Below are positions 17,901 through 25,744 of a stretch of 64,000 nucleotides of DNA, one piece after another (position 1 is the stretch's first letter; every line of letters begins with the position of its first letter). This DNA is from Nostoc linckia z4. GTDB taxonomy: Bacteria; Cyanobacteriota; Cyanobacteriia; Cyanobacteriales; Nostocaceae. Both the position numbers and the translations under genes were made by a program. The DNA is taken from NCBI RefSeq assembly GCF_002608075.1, contig NZ_LAHA01000013.1:62001-126000 (forward strand). Reading direction: 5' to 3'. Below the pieces are notes generated by a model, which was not told where the DNA came from, made no database searches, and worked only from the letters and a program-made list of their open reading frames with translations.

Positions 17901-19318
17901 TTTGCTGTGGCAGTTTCTAAAGCCGTGCTAGTTTTCGCTGATAATAATATTAATTGCCAAGGACGAGAAGCACTAGATTCTTCAATTACTGGAGCTTCTT
18001 CTAATATGACATGGGCGTTAGTGCCACCAACACCAAAAGAACTTACACCCGCTCTACGAGGAAATCCCTTAGTTTGCCACTCTGATAATTTGGTATTGAC
18101 ATAGAAAGGACTGTTAGCAAAATCTATCTCTGGATTTGCTTTTTCAAAATGTAAACTAGGCGGTATTTGTTGATGTTTTAATGCCAGCACTGTTTTAATT
18201 AAACCTGTCACACCTGCTGCTGTATCCAGGTGTCCAATATTGGTTTTTACTGAACCGATAGCACAAAAATTTTTGCCATTTGTGGTAGCATTAAAAGCTT
18301 GTGTAAGAGCCTTAATTTCAATGGGATCTCCCAACGGCGTTGCAGTTCCATGAGCTTCCACATAAGAAATCGTATCGGCTTCAACACCAGCTAAAGCCAG
18401 TGCTTCTGCGATTACTTCTCTTTGACCGCGAACGCTAGGTGCTGTGAACCCAACTTTTAAAGAACCGTCATTATTAATAGCCGAACCTTTAATTACAGCA
18501 TGAATCAAATCACCATCAGCAATTGCATCCTCCAATCTTTTTAAAACAACAATTCCCAACCCATCACCAAACACCGTTCCTTTAGCATTAGCATCAAAAG
18601 TCCGGCAATGTCCGTCAGGAGAATGCAGAACTCCTTCTTGATAGTAATAGCCAGATTTTTGGGGTAACTTAGCTATAGAAACACCACCAGCCAAAGCAAT
18701 ATCACTTTCTCCATTCAGCAAACTTTGACAAGCTAAATGTACAGCTATTAATGATGTAGAACAGTTATTTTGAACATTAATACTCGGCCCGGTAAGATTT
18801 AATTTATAAGAAGTTTGAGTACTTAAATTATCTTTTTCATTACCAATAAAAATATTTAACGCATCTACAGATTCGATTAACTCTTTATTTGAAGCTAAAT
18901 TTGTAAATAAATAATTACTATTAGTGACACCAGCAAACACCCCAATTTTACCTTGATAAAATTCAGAATCATAACCCGCAGATTCTAAAGCTTCCCAGGC
19001 TGACTCTAAAAATATCCGATGCTGCGGATCTGTAATTTCAGCTTCTCTAGGAGTATATCCAAAAAATGCAGCGTCAAATAACTCGATGCCTTCCATAATA
19101 CTGCCTGCTTTCACATAATTTGCATCACTTAACAAGGCAGCATCTACACCAGCCGCTAGCAACTCCTCATCTGTAAAACGCGAAATTGATTCTACTCCAT
19201 CTCGCAAATTTTCCCAAAACTTATCAACATTATTTGCCCCTGGAAACCTACCAGTAATTCCAATAATAGCTATCTCATCGCTATCATCACAATTGTCAAA
19301 CTCTTGAAAATCATTCAT
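14993..19318 (-). CDS. Type I PKS module KS-(decayed AT)-KR-ACP
   Basis: About 1441 residues from the ATG at 19318 (a TTG lies 5 codons upstream). KS is intact (CSTSLIAVH near 185, EAHGTAT, NIGHLD). The AT is a relic: FSGQGSQY has become FSAEKSQNY, GHSIGEY has become GEGIGEY (catalytic Ser and preceding His both lost), and roughly 85-90 residues including HAFHS are missing between ILANKG and VKLNPPRI. KR is complete (ITGGLGGIG near 1055; SSNSS and YCAANAF). ACP has LGGDSLI near 1367. The reading frame is open, so the protein is probably made and needs malonyl groups from another AT. The tail is basic (RRRQIK), matching other proteins that feed a KS. Confidence 0.95.
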   Translation of the reverse strand: MNDFQEFDNCDDSDEIAIIGITGRFPGANNVDKFWENLRDGVESISRFTDEELLAAGVDAALLSDANYVKAGSIMEGIELFDAAFFGYTPREAEITDPQHRIFLESAWEALESAGYDSEFYQGKIGVFAGVTNSNYLFTNLASNKELIESVDALNIFIGNEKDNLSTQTSYKLNLTGPSINVQNNCSTSLIAVHLACQSLLNGESDIALAGGVSIAKLPQKSGYYYQEGVLHSPDGHCRTFDANAKGTVFGDGLGIVVLKRLEDAIADGDLIHAVIKGSAINNDGSLKVGFTAPSVRGQREVIAEALALAGVEADTISYVEAHGTATPLGDPIEIKALTQAFNATTNGKNFCAIGSVKTNIGHLDTAAGVTGLIKTVLALKHQQIPPSLHFEKANPEIDFANSPFYVNTKLSEWQTKGFPRRAGVSSFGVGGTNAHVILEEAPVIEESSASRPWQLILLSAKTSTALETATANLAAHLQQNPDINLADVAYTLKVGRRVFEHRRMVVCQDLDDAVKLLQNHNQERVFDYHLQPTRCPVTFVFSAEKSQNYNIIKELYEVEATYRKHVDNCAEILQSYIGFNIRDLLFHNSDKVAAANLNELALFVIEYSLAELFMSWGILPEAMIGEGIGEYVAGAIAGVFSLEDALKILANKGTQVKLNPPRIRFISNVTNSWITDAQATNLNYWNQILQQNLKLSDSISQLLEQFEGVFLEVGFRQNFSKLTKKHVLTALPENQQSAVSFLLQTLGKLWLFGVNINWSEFYSQEQRHRLPLPTYPFERQRYWIDAKKPEPDNNNNLVSLVKKTDIADWFYIPYWKPSLPPVKLDSQELVTKNCILVFLDECGLGLNLVKQLEKQKQDVVTVQLGDSFTKIGNFEYTINPENHYDYDILFEELIKQHKLPKKILHLWNVTPVVEQELELIQIKGFYSLLFIAQALGKQESSNDFEIIVISNNLQSVTVSESLSPEKATLLGPVKVISQEYANISCRSIDVLFPLKNNWQEEKLIENILAELTVEKPEKLIAYRGLNRWVQSFEPVRFEKIKTEKSRLKERGVYLITGGLGGIGLVLAEYLARTLQAKLLLVGRSTLPNKNEWTQWLSTHDETDSISSKIRKVQELEKLGAEVLTIAADVSSIEQMQSAIAQAQQQFGELNGVIHAAGIPGGGAIQRKTPEEAEKILAPKVKGTIVIDKIIQNIELDFFILVSSNSSIVAEFGQVDYCAANAFLDAYAHCNAAKQNRLITSINWDTWQEVGMAVNTQLPERLQELRRENLQQGILPHEGVDVFQRILDNTIPQVVISTSDLLEVFKHYNSENKTSGLDFLETVNSAKLKYPRPQLSNDYVAPRNQNEQKLVDIWQEVIGIEKIGIYDNFFELGGDSLIGIQLTNILNKQFNANLSVAKLYECPNINSMAKTFNPIEESDKNSFEQRLNRGQRRRQIKMQTH

Positions 19319-19351
19319 CTTTTTCACCAACAATTACACATACTCTTGCCT

Positions 19352-19374
19352 TCCTCTCTGCGCCTCTGCGTGAG
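19352..19374. repeat. Interspersed repeat copy (inverse orientation)
   Basis: CCTCTCTGCGCCTCTGCGTG and flanking bases lie in the gap between the PKS with decayed AT and the decarboxylase gene. This is the reverse complement of the GCAGAGGCGC family seen elsewhere. Confidence 0.75.
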
Positions 19375-19391
19375 ACCCTTTCTAAAAAACC

Positions 19392-21038
19392 TCATACCTC
19401 CAAATCCAAAGCAATTTGAATTTGGTCATTTAAAACAGCATCAATATCCTCTTTAGTCGTCAACGGATTAGCAATTACCGCACGCAACGCAGTTACAGAA
19501 ATTTCTTTCTCGAAACAACTAATTCTTTTTATTGTTCGTGAAATAAAACTACGACCAGCTTGACGCTGACTTTTTTGTAGACGTTCATTAAATAAATTAA
19601 TTTCTTGATTCTGACTTTCTGTTAATTGCTTTTTAACTACAACATCTCTTAAAGTTTGGGGAATATAACGATAAAGCAGCAGATTTATATCAGGTTCCGA
19701 TAGTAACTCAAATTCCGGCATAGCATTAATACGCGCAGCCATATATCGCGTCTTCTCAATACCTGCATCAATCAAAAATTCATAACCTTTCAAACCGATT
19801 AGATGTAGCCCCGCATGTAAAAATAATGCCATACCGGGACGAGAACCTTCTAAAGCACGTTTTCCTAAATCAAACGAACCCTTACGCATGGTGTAGCTAG
19901 CATTTTTTTCAATGGATGCAGCTAGGTGTGGTTCGCGCATAAACACCATGCCAATACCCATAGGTAAATACAGCTGTTTGTGTCCATCAATTGTGACAGA
20001 ATCAGCGCGTTCGATACCAGCAAGTTTTTGTCGATGTTGTTCGGAAAATATTAGCGGCCCTCCCCAAGCAGCATCTACATGAAAATGCACATTTGCAGCT
20101 TGGGCGATATCTGCAATATCAGAAAGTGAGTCTATGTTACCAGAATCCGTAGTACCGGCAACGCCAGCGATCGCAATAATATGCAAATTTTTTGATTGAC
20201 AATCTGCAACAGCTTGACGTAAGGCTACTAAGTCCACTTGATTGTTTCCATTAGTAGGAATTTTAATCAAACTATGCGTGCCTATGCCTAATAAATCTGC
20301 TGCTTTTTCAAAAGAAAAATGCATCAATTCCGAACCAATTATCACTGCTCCTTGATAACCGTAGTAATCTAAAGCTGCTGGTAAACCCGCCTTTTCTACA
20401 CCAGGAAAACTATTGTTTGCACCCAAAGATTTATTACGAGCGCACCATAATGCAATGATATTGGCTGCCGTACCTCCAGAAACTAATATGCCTAAGGTGC
20501 TTTGGCTATTTTGCACATGTTCGCTATAAAATTTATCAGAAAAGTTATAAATTAATCTATGAATCATTGCCAAAGCTTGACGCTCATAGGGGCTAAAAGC
20601 TTTGGCTGTTTCTATTTTGACGACATTTTGATTCATTGCTGTCATCAGTTTTGCCAGAGGTCTTACAAAACAAGGCAGCGCCGAAGTCATGTGACCGATA
20701 AATCTCGGTGAAGATGTATGTATTGAATGATTAATAACATTATTTGCTAAATATTCAAGATAAGTGTCAAAGTCAGCAGGATTAACAGGAACTTGACTAT
20801 CAGCAAATGTTTCTATTAATGAATTAAATTCAATATCTGAATTGGTGTTAATGGCATTTAAAAAATTATCAATCAACACATCAGTTTCAATAGTCATCTT
20901 AGCTTCTGTACAGACTAAGCTATTAGATGGTGCAAATAATTGCATCACGTCATTGGCAACTGCATACTGTGGCGTTAGCTCATTTTCTAAAAATAAGTTT
21001 TGCTGAGTTTTTTCTGATTTTTGCTGACTTAATGCCAT
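19392..21038 (-). CDS. panP: PLP-dependent aspartate 1-decarboxylase, PanP-like
   Basis: A 548-residue group II PLP decarboxylase. Family landmarks: SPRFIGHM near 100, LVSGGTAANI near 190, HVDAAWGGPL near 320, and the PLP lysine in TIDGHKQLYLPMG near 355. Length and these segments fit the PanP branch, which makes beta-alanine from L-aspartate, better than glutamate or diaminobutyrate decarboxylases. The match to the beta-alanine-type pocket of the terminal NRPS module gives a clear role as precursor supply. It lies inside the operon, 18 bp upstream of nothing else but directly after a PKS gene. Alternative: a 2,4-diaminobutyrate decarboxylase acting with the cluster's aminotransferase to give 1,3-diaminopropane. 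Confidence 0.85.
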   Translation of the reverse strand: MALSQQKSEKTQQNLFLENELTPQYAVANDVMQLFAPSNSLVCTEAKMTIETDVLIDNFLNAINTNSDIEFNSLIETFADSQVPVNPADFDTYLEYLANNVINHSIHTSSPRFIGHMTSALPCFVRPLAKLMTAMNQNVVKIETAKAFSPYERQALAMIHRLIYNFSDKFYSEHVQNSQSTLGILVSGGTAANIIALWCARNKSLGANNSFPGVEKAGLPAALDYYGYQGAVIIGSELMHFSFEKAADLLGIGTHSLIKIPTNGNNQVDLVALRQAVADCQSKNLHIIAIAGVAGTTDSGNIDSLSDIADIAQAANVHFHVDAAWGGPLIFSEQHRQKLAGIERADSVTIDGHKQLYLPMGIGMVFMREPHLAASIEKNASYTMRKGSFDLGKRALEGSRPGMALFLHAGLHLIGLKGYEFLIDAGIEKTRYMAARINAMPEFELLSEPDINLLLYRYIPQTLRDVVVKKQLTESQNQEINLFNERLQKSQRQAGRSFISRTIKRISCFEKEISVTALRAVIANPLTTKEDIDAVLNDQIQIALDLEV

Positions 21039-21055
21039 TTTATACCCCTGATTAT

Positions 21056-24000
21056 TTACTTTTGACTGGCTCGGCGATGACTTTGTCTAGCTTCCTTGCG
21101 ACGCTTAATTGAAGCAGACCTTACCTGAGGACGAGAAGAATCTTTTTGCAAAACAACTTCTTCCTCTTTAGTTAAAAATTTGGCAAGGGAACTGATAGTT
21201 GGTCTTTCATAAATGCTAATTATGGGAATATGGGTATTTAATTCTTTTTGTAACTGGGAAATCACTTCAACACCGATTAAAGAACTACCACCCAAATCAA
21301 AGAAATTATCATAAATACCAATCTTTTCAATTCCCAGAACTTTTTGCCAAGTTGTGGCTACTATTTGCTCTACCTGATTGCTAGCTGGAACGTACTCATT
21401 TTGTAAGTTTCCTCTGGAATGAAGTGATAAATTTTCTACATGATTTTGTAAAAATTGTCGTTTTATCCATTGCTCAATTCTCGGTTGTAATTCACCCGCA
21501 GAAACAACAATTTGAGGAGTTTTATTTAAACATAATACTCGACTAAAAACATCTATACCTTCCTTCCATGTCATACGTAATTTTTCTAAAGCTAATCCCA
21601 CAGTGAGGTCTTGGATATCGCCTGCTTCAGCTTGCCAAGTATCCCAGTTGACGCTAATACAAGGAAACAAGTTTGTTTGATTCTGCTTGTGGGCATAAGC
21701 ATCCATAAAAATATTAGCAGCAGAATAGGAAGTTAACCCTAAACCTCCTAATACAGATGATGAGGAAGATGTGAATAAACAAAAATCTAACTTTTCACCT
21801 TGTAAAACTTTTTCTAAAACAAATAAGCCGTATACTTTAGGACTAAATTGTGCTTGACTTTGAGCTTTAGAACTTTCTTCAATAGTGTAATAGGCATCGT
21901 CATTAATTCCGGCTGTGTGGATGACACCATGAATTTCACCAAAGCGTTCTTTAGCTAAATATATAGCTTTTTGCATTTGTTGTTCGTTAGCGACATCAGC
22001 ACTAATCGCTTCAACTTCAGCACCTAATTCCTCAAGCATCATCATTTTTTTTAGCTTTTGGCTAACTTCATTAAATTCATCATGAGTTAGTAGCCATTCA
22101 GACCATTTATGTCTTTCTGGTAAGCTTTTTCTTCCGATTAAAATTAACTTAGCCTGCACGGTTTTTGCTAAGTATTCTGACATTGCTAAACCGATGCGAC
22201 CAAGACCGCCAGTAATTACATAAACACCGCTTTTTCTCAACTTGGTTTTGCTGGTAATACTTTCATCTAAACGTACAGCTTCATAAGTTTTAATCCAGCG
22301 ATGATTGCCACGATAAGCAATTAAATTATCAGTGATTGGTGTTGTAAATTCCGTCAGCAGCGAGTTTATTAATGTTGCTGATAGTTTAGTTTTAGAGTCT
22401 GGAAGTACAATATCAAAGCAACAACAAGTGATGTTGAGATATTCTTGGGGGATGACATTACACGGCCCCAATATAGTTGCTTTTTCAGGGCATAAATTCT
22501 CGCTACCAGTGACATCATGTAGATTACTAGTGACAACCATTAACTTTATTGGGTCAATGATATTCTGTTTTACCAAGGCTTGTGCTAGGAACAACAGACT
22601 ATCAAAACCGAGATTTTGGCAATCTTCAAAAAATTGATATTGTGTTTTTGGATTTAGCTCATGACTAGGTAAAATATCGTTAGGAGTTAGGCTCCAAAAA
22701 TGCGCGACTTGCCTTACTTCCTGAATCAAATTTTGTTCTTGCAGTGTTTGAAATAAAGTATTATAGTCATTACTTTCTTGGGGATTAATGACATAATTAC
22801 AGTCGTCAATTTGAGCAAATTTATCCCCAACTCTTACAAAAATTACATCTTGATTTTGTTGTTGCAGTCGGTGGGCAATTTCTACTCCCACTCCATAATT
22901 ATCAACAAAAATTAACCAAGATGATTTGTCTTCTAACAGTTTATCCTGCTGAATAAATTCAACTGGTGTAGATTCTTTCCACCGAGGAACATAAAACCAA
23001 TCAGCAATATCTGGCTTTTTATCTGATGCTTTTGAAGACATCATTGCCAAAGTTGCATTTCGATTTACCTCAATCCAATAACGCTGGCGCTCAAAGGGAT
23101 AGGTAGGTAAAGGTAGGCGACGACGTTTTTCATTTGCATAAAAACCAGACCAATCAATTTGAATTCCTACTAACCAAAGTTTGCCCAAGGTGTTAAGTAA
23201 AAATTCTATATCTGATTGTTGTTCTTGGGGATGTCGTATAGAAGTTAATGTTATTACATCTGTTTGATGTTGTTTAGCCAAACTACTTAACGTCCGTCCC
23301 GGCCCGACTTCCAACAATACTTGCTCTGGCTGTTTTAGTAGCTGAGAAATTCCTAAGCTGAAATTGACTGGCTGTCTTAAATGCCTTGCCCAATATTGAG
23401 GATCTGTTGCTTCAATGGCAGTAATCCAAGTTCCACTAATATTGGAAATAAAAGGAATTTTTGGAGCATTCAATTTTATTTTTTTGAATGACTCAATGAA
23501 ACTTTCAATGATGGGTGACATCATTGCAGAATGAAAGGCGTGAGATGTATGCAACCGCCTATAATTTACGCCTATTTGTTGCAATTTTTCTTGCAATTTA
23601 TCTATTGCTGTATATGAACCAGACACTACACAAGATGTAGGTGCATTAATGGCAGCTAAAGAAATTCCTGGTTCTAGAAATTGTTGTATTTTTTCTTCAG
23701 GAAGCTGAACCGAAAGCATCGCACCGCCGGGTAACTCTTGCATGAGTTTTCCTCGCGTTGCGACTATTGTTAAGGCATCTTCTAAAGTAAAAACTCCGGC
23801 TATGGTAGCAGCTACATACTCTCCAATACTATGACCAATCATTGCCTCAGGACACACGCCCCAAGCCATCCACAACTTGGTCATGGCATATTCAATAACA
23901 AATAATGCAGGTTGAGTAATTGCTGTTTGTTGTAATTTTTGTGTTGCTTCTGAAATTTTTTCTTCGCTGGGATAAAGAACTGTACGTAAATCGATTTGCA

Positions 24001-25723
24001 AGTGAGGTTTTAGTAATTCGCAGCAGTAATCAACTTGTTCTCTAAAGATACTTTCATTTTCATATAATTCTCGACCCATATTTACATATTGCGAACCTTG
24101 TCCGGAAAACATAAACACAATCGAACGGTTACAAGGTTCTTGATAAGAAGTAAAAATCCTTTGTGGGTTTTGCAATGCGTTAATAGCATCTTCTTGATTT
24201 TGACAAACTACCATGCGGCGATGGTTGAAAGCCCAGCGACCTACTTGCAAAGTATGAGCAACGTCAGCAAGATTTAAATCTGGATGCGTTTGTAGATGAT
24301 TTAGCAGGTTTTTTGTAGCGGTTTCTAGGGCTGTATTCGTCTTAGCTGAAAGTAGCAATAATTGATGCTTTCTCCCCTGCTCCCCTGCCCCTCTGCTTTC
24401 CTGCTGTCTTGGTGCTTCTTCTAAAATAACATGGGCATTTGTGCCACCAAAACCAAAGGAACTAACACCCGCACGGCGAGGAGTATTGTTTGTTTTCCAC
24501 TCTGATAATTGATTATTTACATAAAAAGGGCTGTTAGCAAAATCAATTTGAGGCGAAGGTTTTTCAAAGTTTAAACTAGGAGGAATTTGTTTGTGTTTTA
24601 GAGCTAAAACAGTTTTAATTAAACCTGCGACACCAGCAGTTGCATCTAAATGTCCAATATTGGTTTTTACAGAACCAATGGCACAAAATTCTTTTTTCTG
24701 AGTTTTAGTACGAAAAGCTTGTGTTAATGCTGCAATTTCAACGGGGTCGCCTAAAGAAGTTCCTGTTCCATGTGCTTCAATATAGCTAATAGTTTCAGGT
24801 TCCACTTCAGCCATCACTTGGGCGGCTCGAATTACTTTCGCTTGACCATTTACACTCGGTGCGGTGTAGCTAACTTTATCAGCACCATCATTATTAATAG
24901 CAGAGCCTTTGATAATAGCATGGATGCAATCTTTATCGGCGATCGCTTCTTCTAATCGTTTTAAAACTACAAGACCTAAACCTCTTCCTTTTACGGTTCC
25001 CGCAGCCTGAGCATCAAAAGCACGGCAATGTCCGTCAGGAGATTCAATTCCTCCTTCTTGATATAAATAACCATCTGCTGTGGATATTGAAACTCCTCCT
25101 GCTAAAGCAATATCGCACTCACCACTAAGCAAACTTTGACAAGCTAAATGTACGGCAACCAATGAACTCGAACAAGTAGTTTGAACCGCATAACTCGGCC
25201 CTTGCAAATTTAATTTATATGAAACAAGTGTAGTAACGTAATCTGTAGAAGTTCCTTTTTCTATTTGCTTATCGCCTACAGAAGCTATGACATCATAATT
25301 AGAATAAATATTCAGTAAATAGCTGCCAAAACTCGTCCCAGCGTAAACTCCAATAGGTTTTTTATATATCTGCGAACTATAACCAGCATCCTCCAATGCT
25401 TTCCATGAATACTCTAAGAAAAAGCGCAATGAAGGGTCTAGAATTTCAGCTTCTCTAGGACTAAAGTCAAAAAATGCAGCATCAAATAAATCTATACCTC
25501 CGACTCGACCTTCTGCTTTCACATAATTCGGGTCATTGATTAAGGCGGTATCTACACCCAAGTCTTGCAATTCTTGGTCGGTAAATCGATGAATTGACTC
25601 TACTCCATCTCGGAGATTTTGCCAAAATTGTTCTATGTTTGGAGCTTCCGGAAAACAGCCACTCATGCCAATAATAGCTATTTCCAGACCAGTTGTATTT
25701 GTGAAATATTCTGAATCTTCCAT
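21056..25723 (-). CDS. Type I PKS module KS-AT-KR-ACP
   Basis: A 1555-residue module. KS has TTCSSSLVAVH near 180, EAHGTGT and NIGHLD. AT has FSGQGSQY, GHSIGEY near 631 and HAFHS, so malonyl-CoA is expected. KR has ITGGLGRIG near 1162 and a complete Ser-Tyr-Asn set (SSSSS, YSAANIF), giving a beta-hydroxy product. ACP has LGGSSLI near 1474. There is no DH, ER or C-methyltransferase. The C-terminus is strongly basic (KRRKEARQSHRR), the tail class seen on proteins that pass a chain to a KS. The KS-AT linker carries an extra stretch (RQQESRGAGEQGRKHQ) encoded by repeat DNA. It should extend the chain delivered by the half-C-A-PCP protein. Confidence 0.95.
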   Translation of the reverse strand: MEDSEYFTNTTGLEIAIIGMSGCFPEAPNIEQFWQNLRDGVESIHRFTDQELQDLGVDTALINDPNYVKAEGRVGGIDLFDAAFFDFSPREAEILDPSLRFFLEYSWKALEDAGYSSQIYKKPIGVYAGTSFGSYLLNIYSNYDVIASVGDKQIEKGTSTDYVTTLVSYKLNLQGPSYAVQTTCSSSLVAVHLACQSLLSGECDIALAGGVSISTADGYLYQEGGIESPDGHCRAFDAQAAGTVKGRGLGLVVLKRLEEAIADKDCIHAIIKGSAINNDGADKVSYTAPSVNGQAKVIRAAQVMAEVEPETISYIEAHGTGTSLGDPVEIAALTQAFRTKTQKKEFCAIGSVKTNIGHLDATAGVAGLIKTVLALKHKQIPPSLNFEKPSPQIDFANSPFYVNNQLSEWKTNNTPRRAGVSSFGFGGTNAHVILEEAPRQQESRGAGEQGRKHQLLLLSAKTNTALETATKNLLNHLQTHPDLNLADVAHTLQVGRWAFNHRRMVVCQNQEDAINALQNPQRIFTSYQEPCNRSIVFMFSGQGSQYVNMGRELYENESIFREQVDYCCELLKPHLQIDLRTVLYPSEEKISEATQKLQQTAITQPALFVIEYAMTKLWMAWGVCPEAMIGHSIGEYVAATIAGVFTLEDALTIVATRGKLMQELPGGAMLSVQLPEEKIQQFLEPGISLAAINAPTSCVVSGSYTAIDKLQEKLQQIGVNYRRLHTSHAFHSAMMSPIIESFIESFKKIKLNAPKIPFISNISGTWITAIEATDPQYWARHLRQPVNFSLGISQLLKQPEQVLLEVGPGRTLSSLAKQHQTDVITLTSIRHPQEQQSDIEFLLNTLGKLWLVGIQIDWSGFYANEKRRRLPLPTYPFERQRYWIEVNRNATLAMMSSKASDKKPDIADWFYVPRWKESTPVEFIQQDKLLEDKSSWLIFVDNYGVGVEIAHRLQQQNQDVIFVRVGDKFAQIDDCNYVINPQESNDYNTLFQTLQEQNLIQEVRQVAHFWSLTPNDILPSHELNPKTQYQFFEDCQNLGFDSLLFLAQALVKQNIIDPIKLMVVTSNLHDVTGSENLCPEKATILGPCNVIPQEYLNITCCCFDIVLPDSKTKLSATLINSLLTEFTTPITDNLIAYRGNHRWIKTYEAVRLDESITSKTKLRKSGVYVITGGLGRIGLAMSEYLAKTVQAKLILIGRKSLPERHKWSEWLLTHDEFNEVSQKLKKMMMLEELGAEVEAISADVANEQQMQKAIYLAKERFGEIHGVIHTAGINDDAYYTIEESSKAQSQAQFSPKVYGLFVLEKVLQGEKLDFCLFTSSSSSVLGGLGLTSYSAANIFMDAYAHKQNQTNLFPCISVNWDTWQAEAGDIQDLTVGLALEKLRMTWKEGIDVFSRVLCLNKTPQIVVSAGELQPRIEQWIKRQFLQNHVENLSLHSRGNLQNEYVPASNQVEQIVATTWQKVLGIEKIGIYDNFFDLGGSSLIGVEVISQLQKELNTHIPIISIYERPTISSLAKFLTKEEEVVLQKDSSRPQVRSASIKRRKEARQSHRRASQK
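24373..24404. repeat. Octamer tandem repeat inside the KS-AT linker
   Basis: Four TCCCCTGC-like octamers in tandem lie in frame within the PKS coding sequence. They encode ESRGAGEQGRK on the minus strand, directly after the conserved ILEEAP that ends the KS. Confidence 0.8.
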
Positions 25724-25744
25724 AATTAATTTGGCTGTTGGCTG

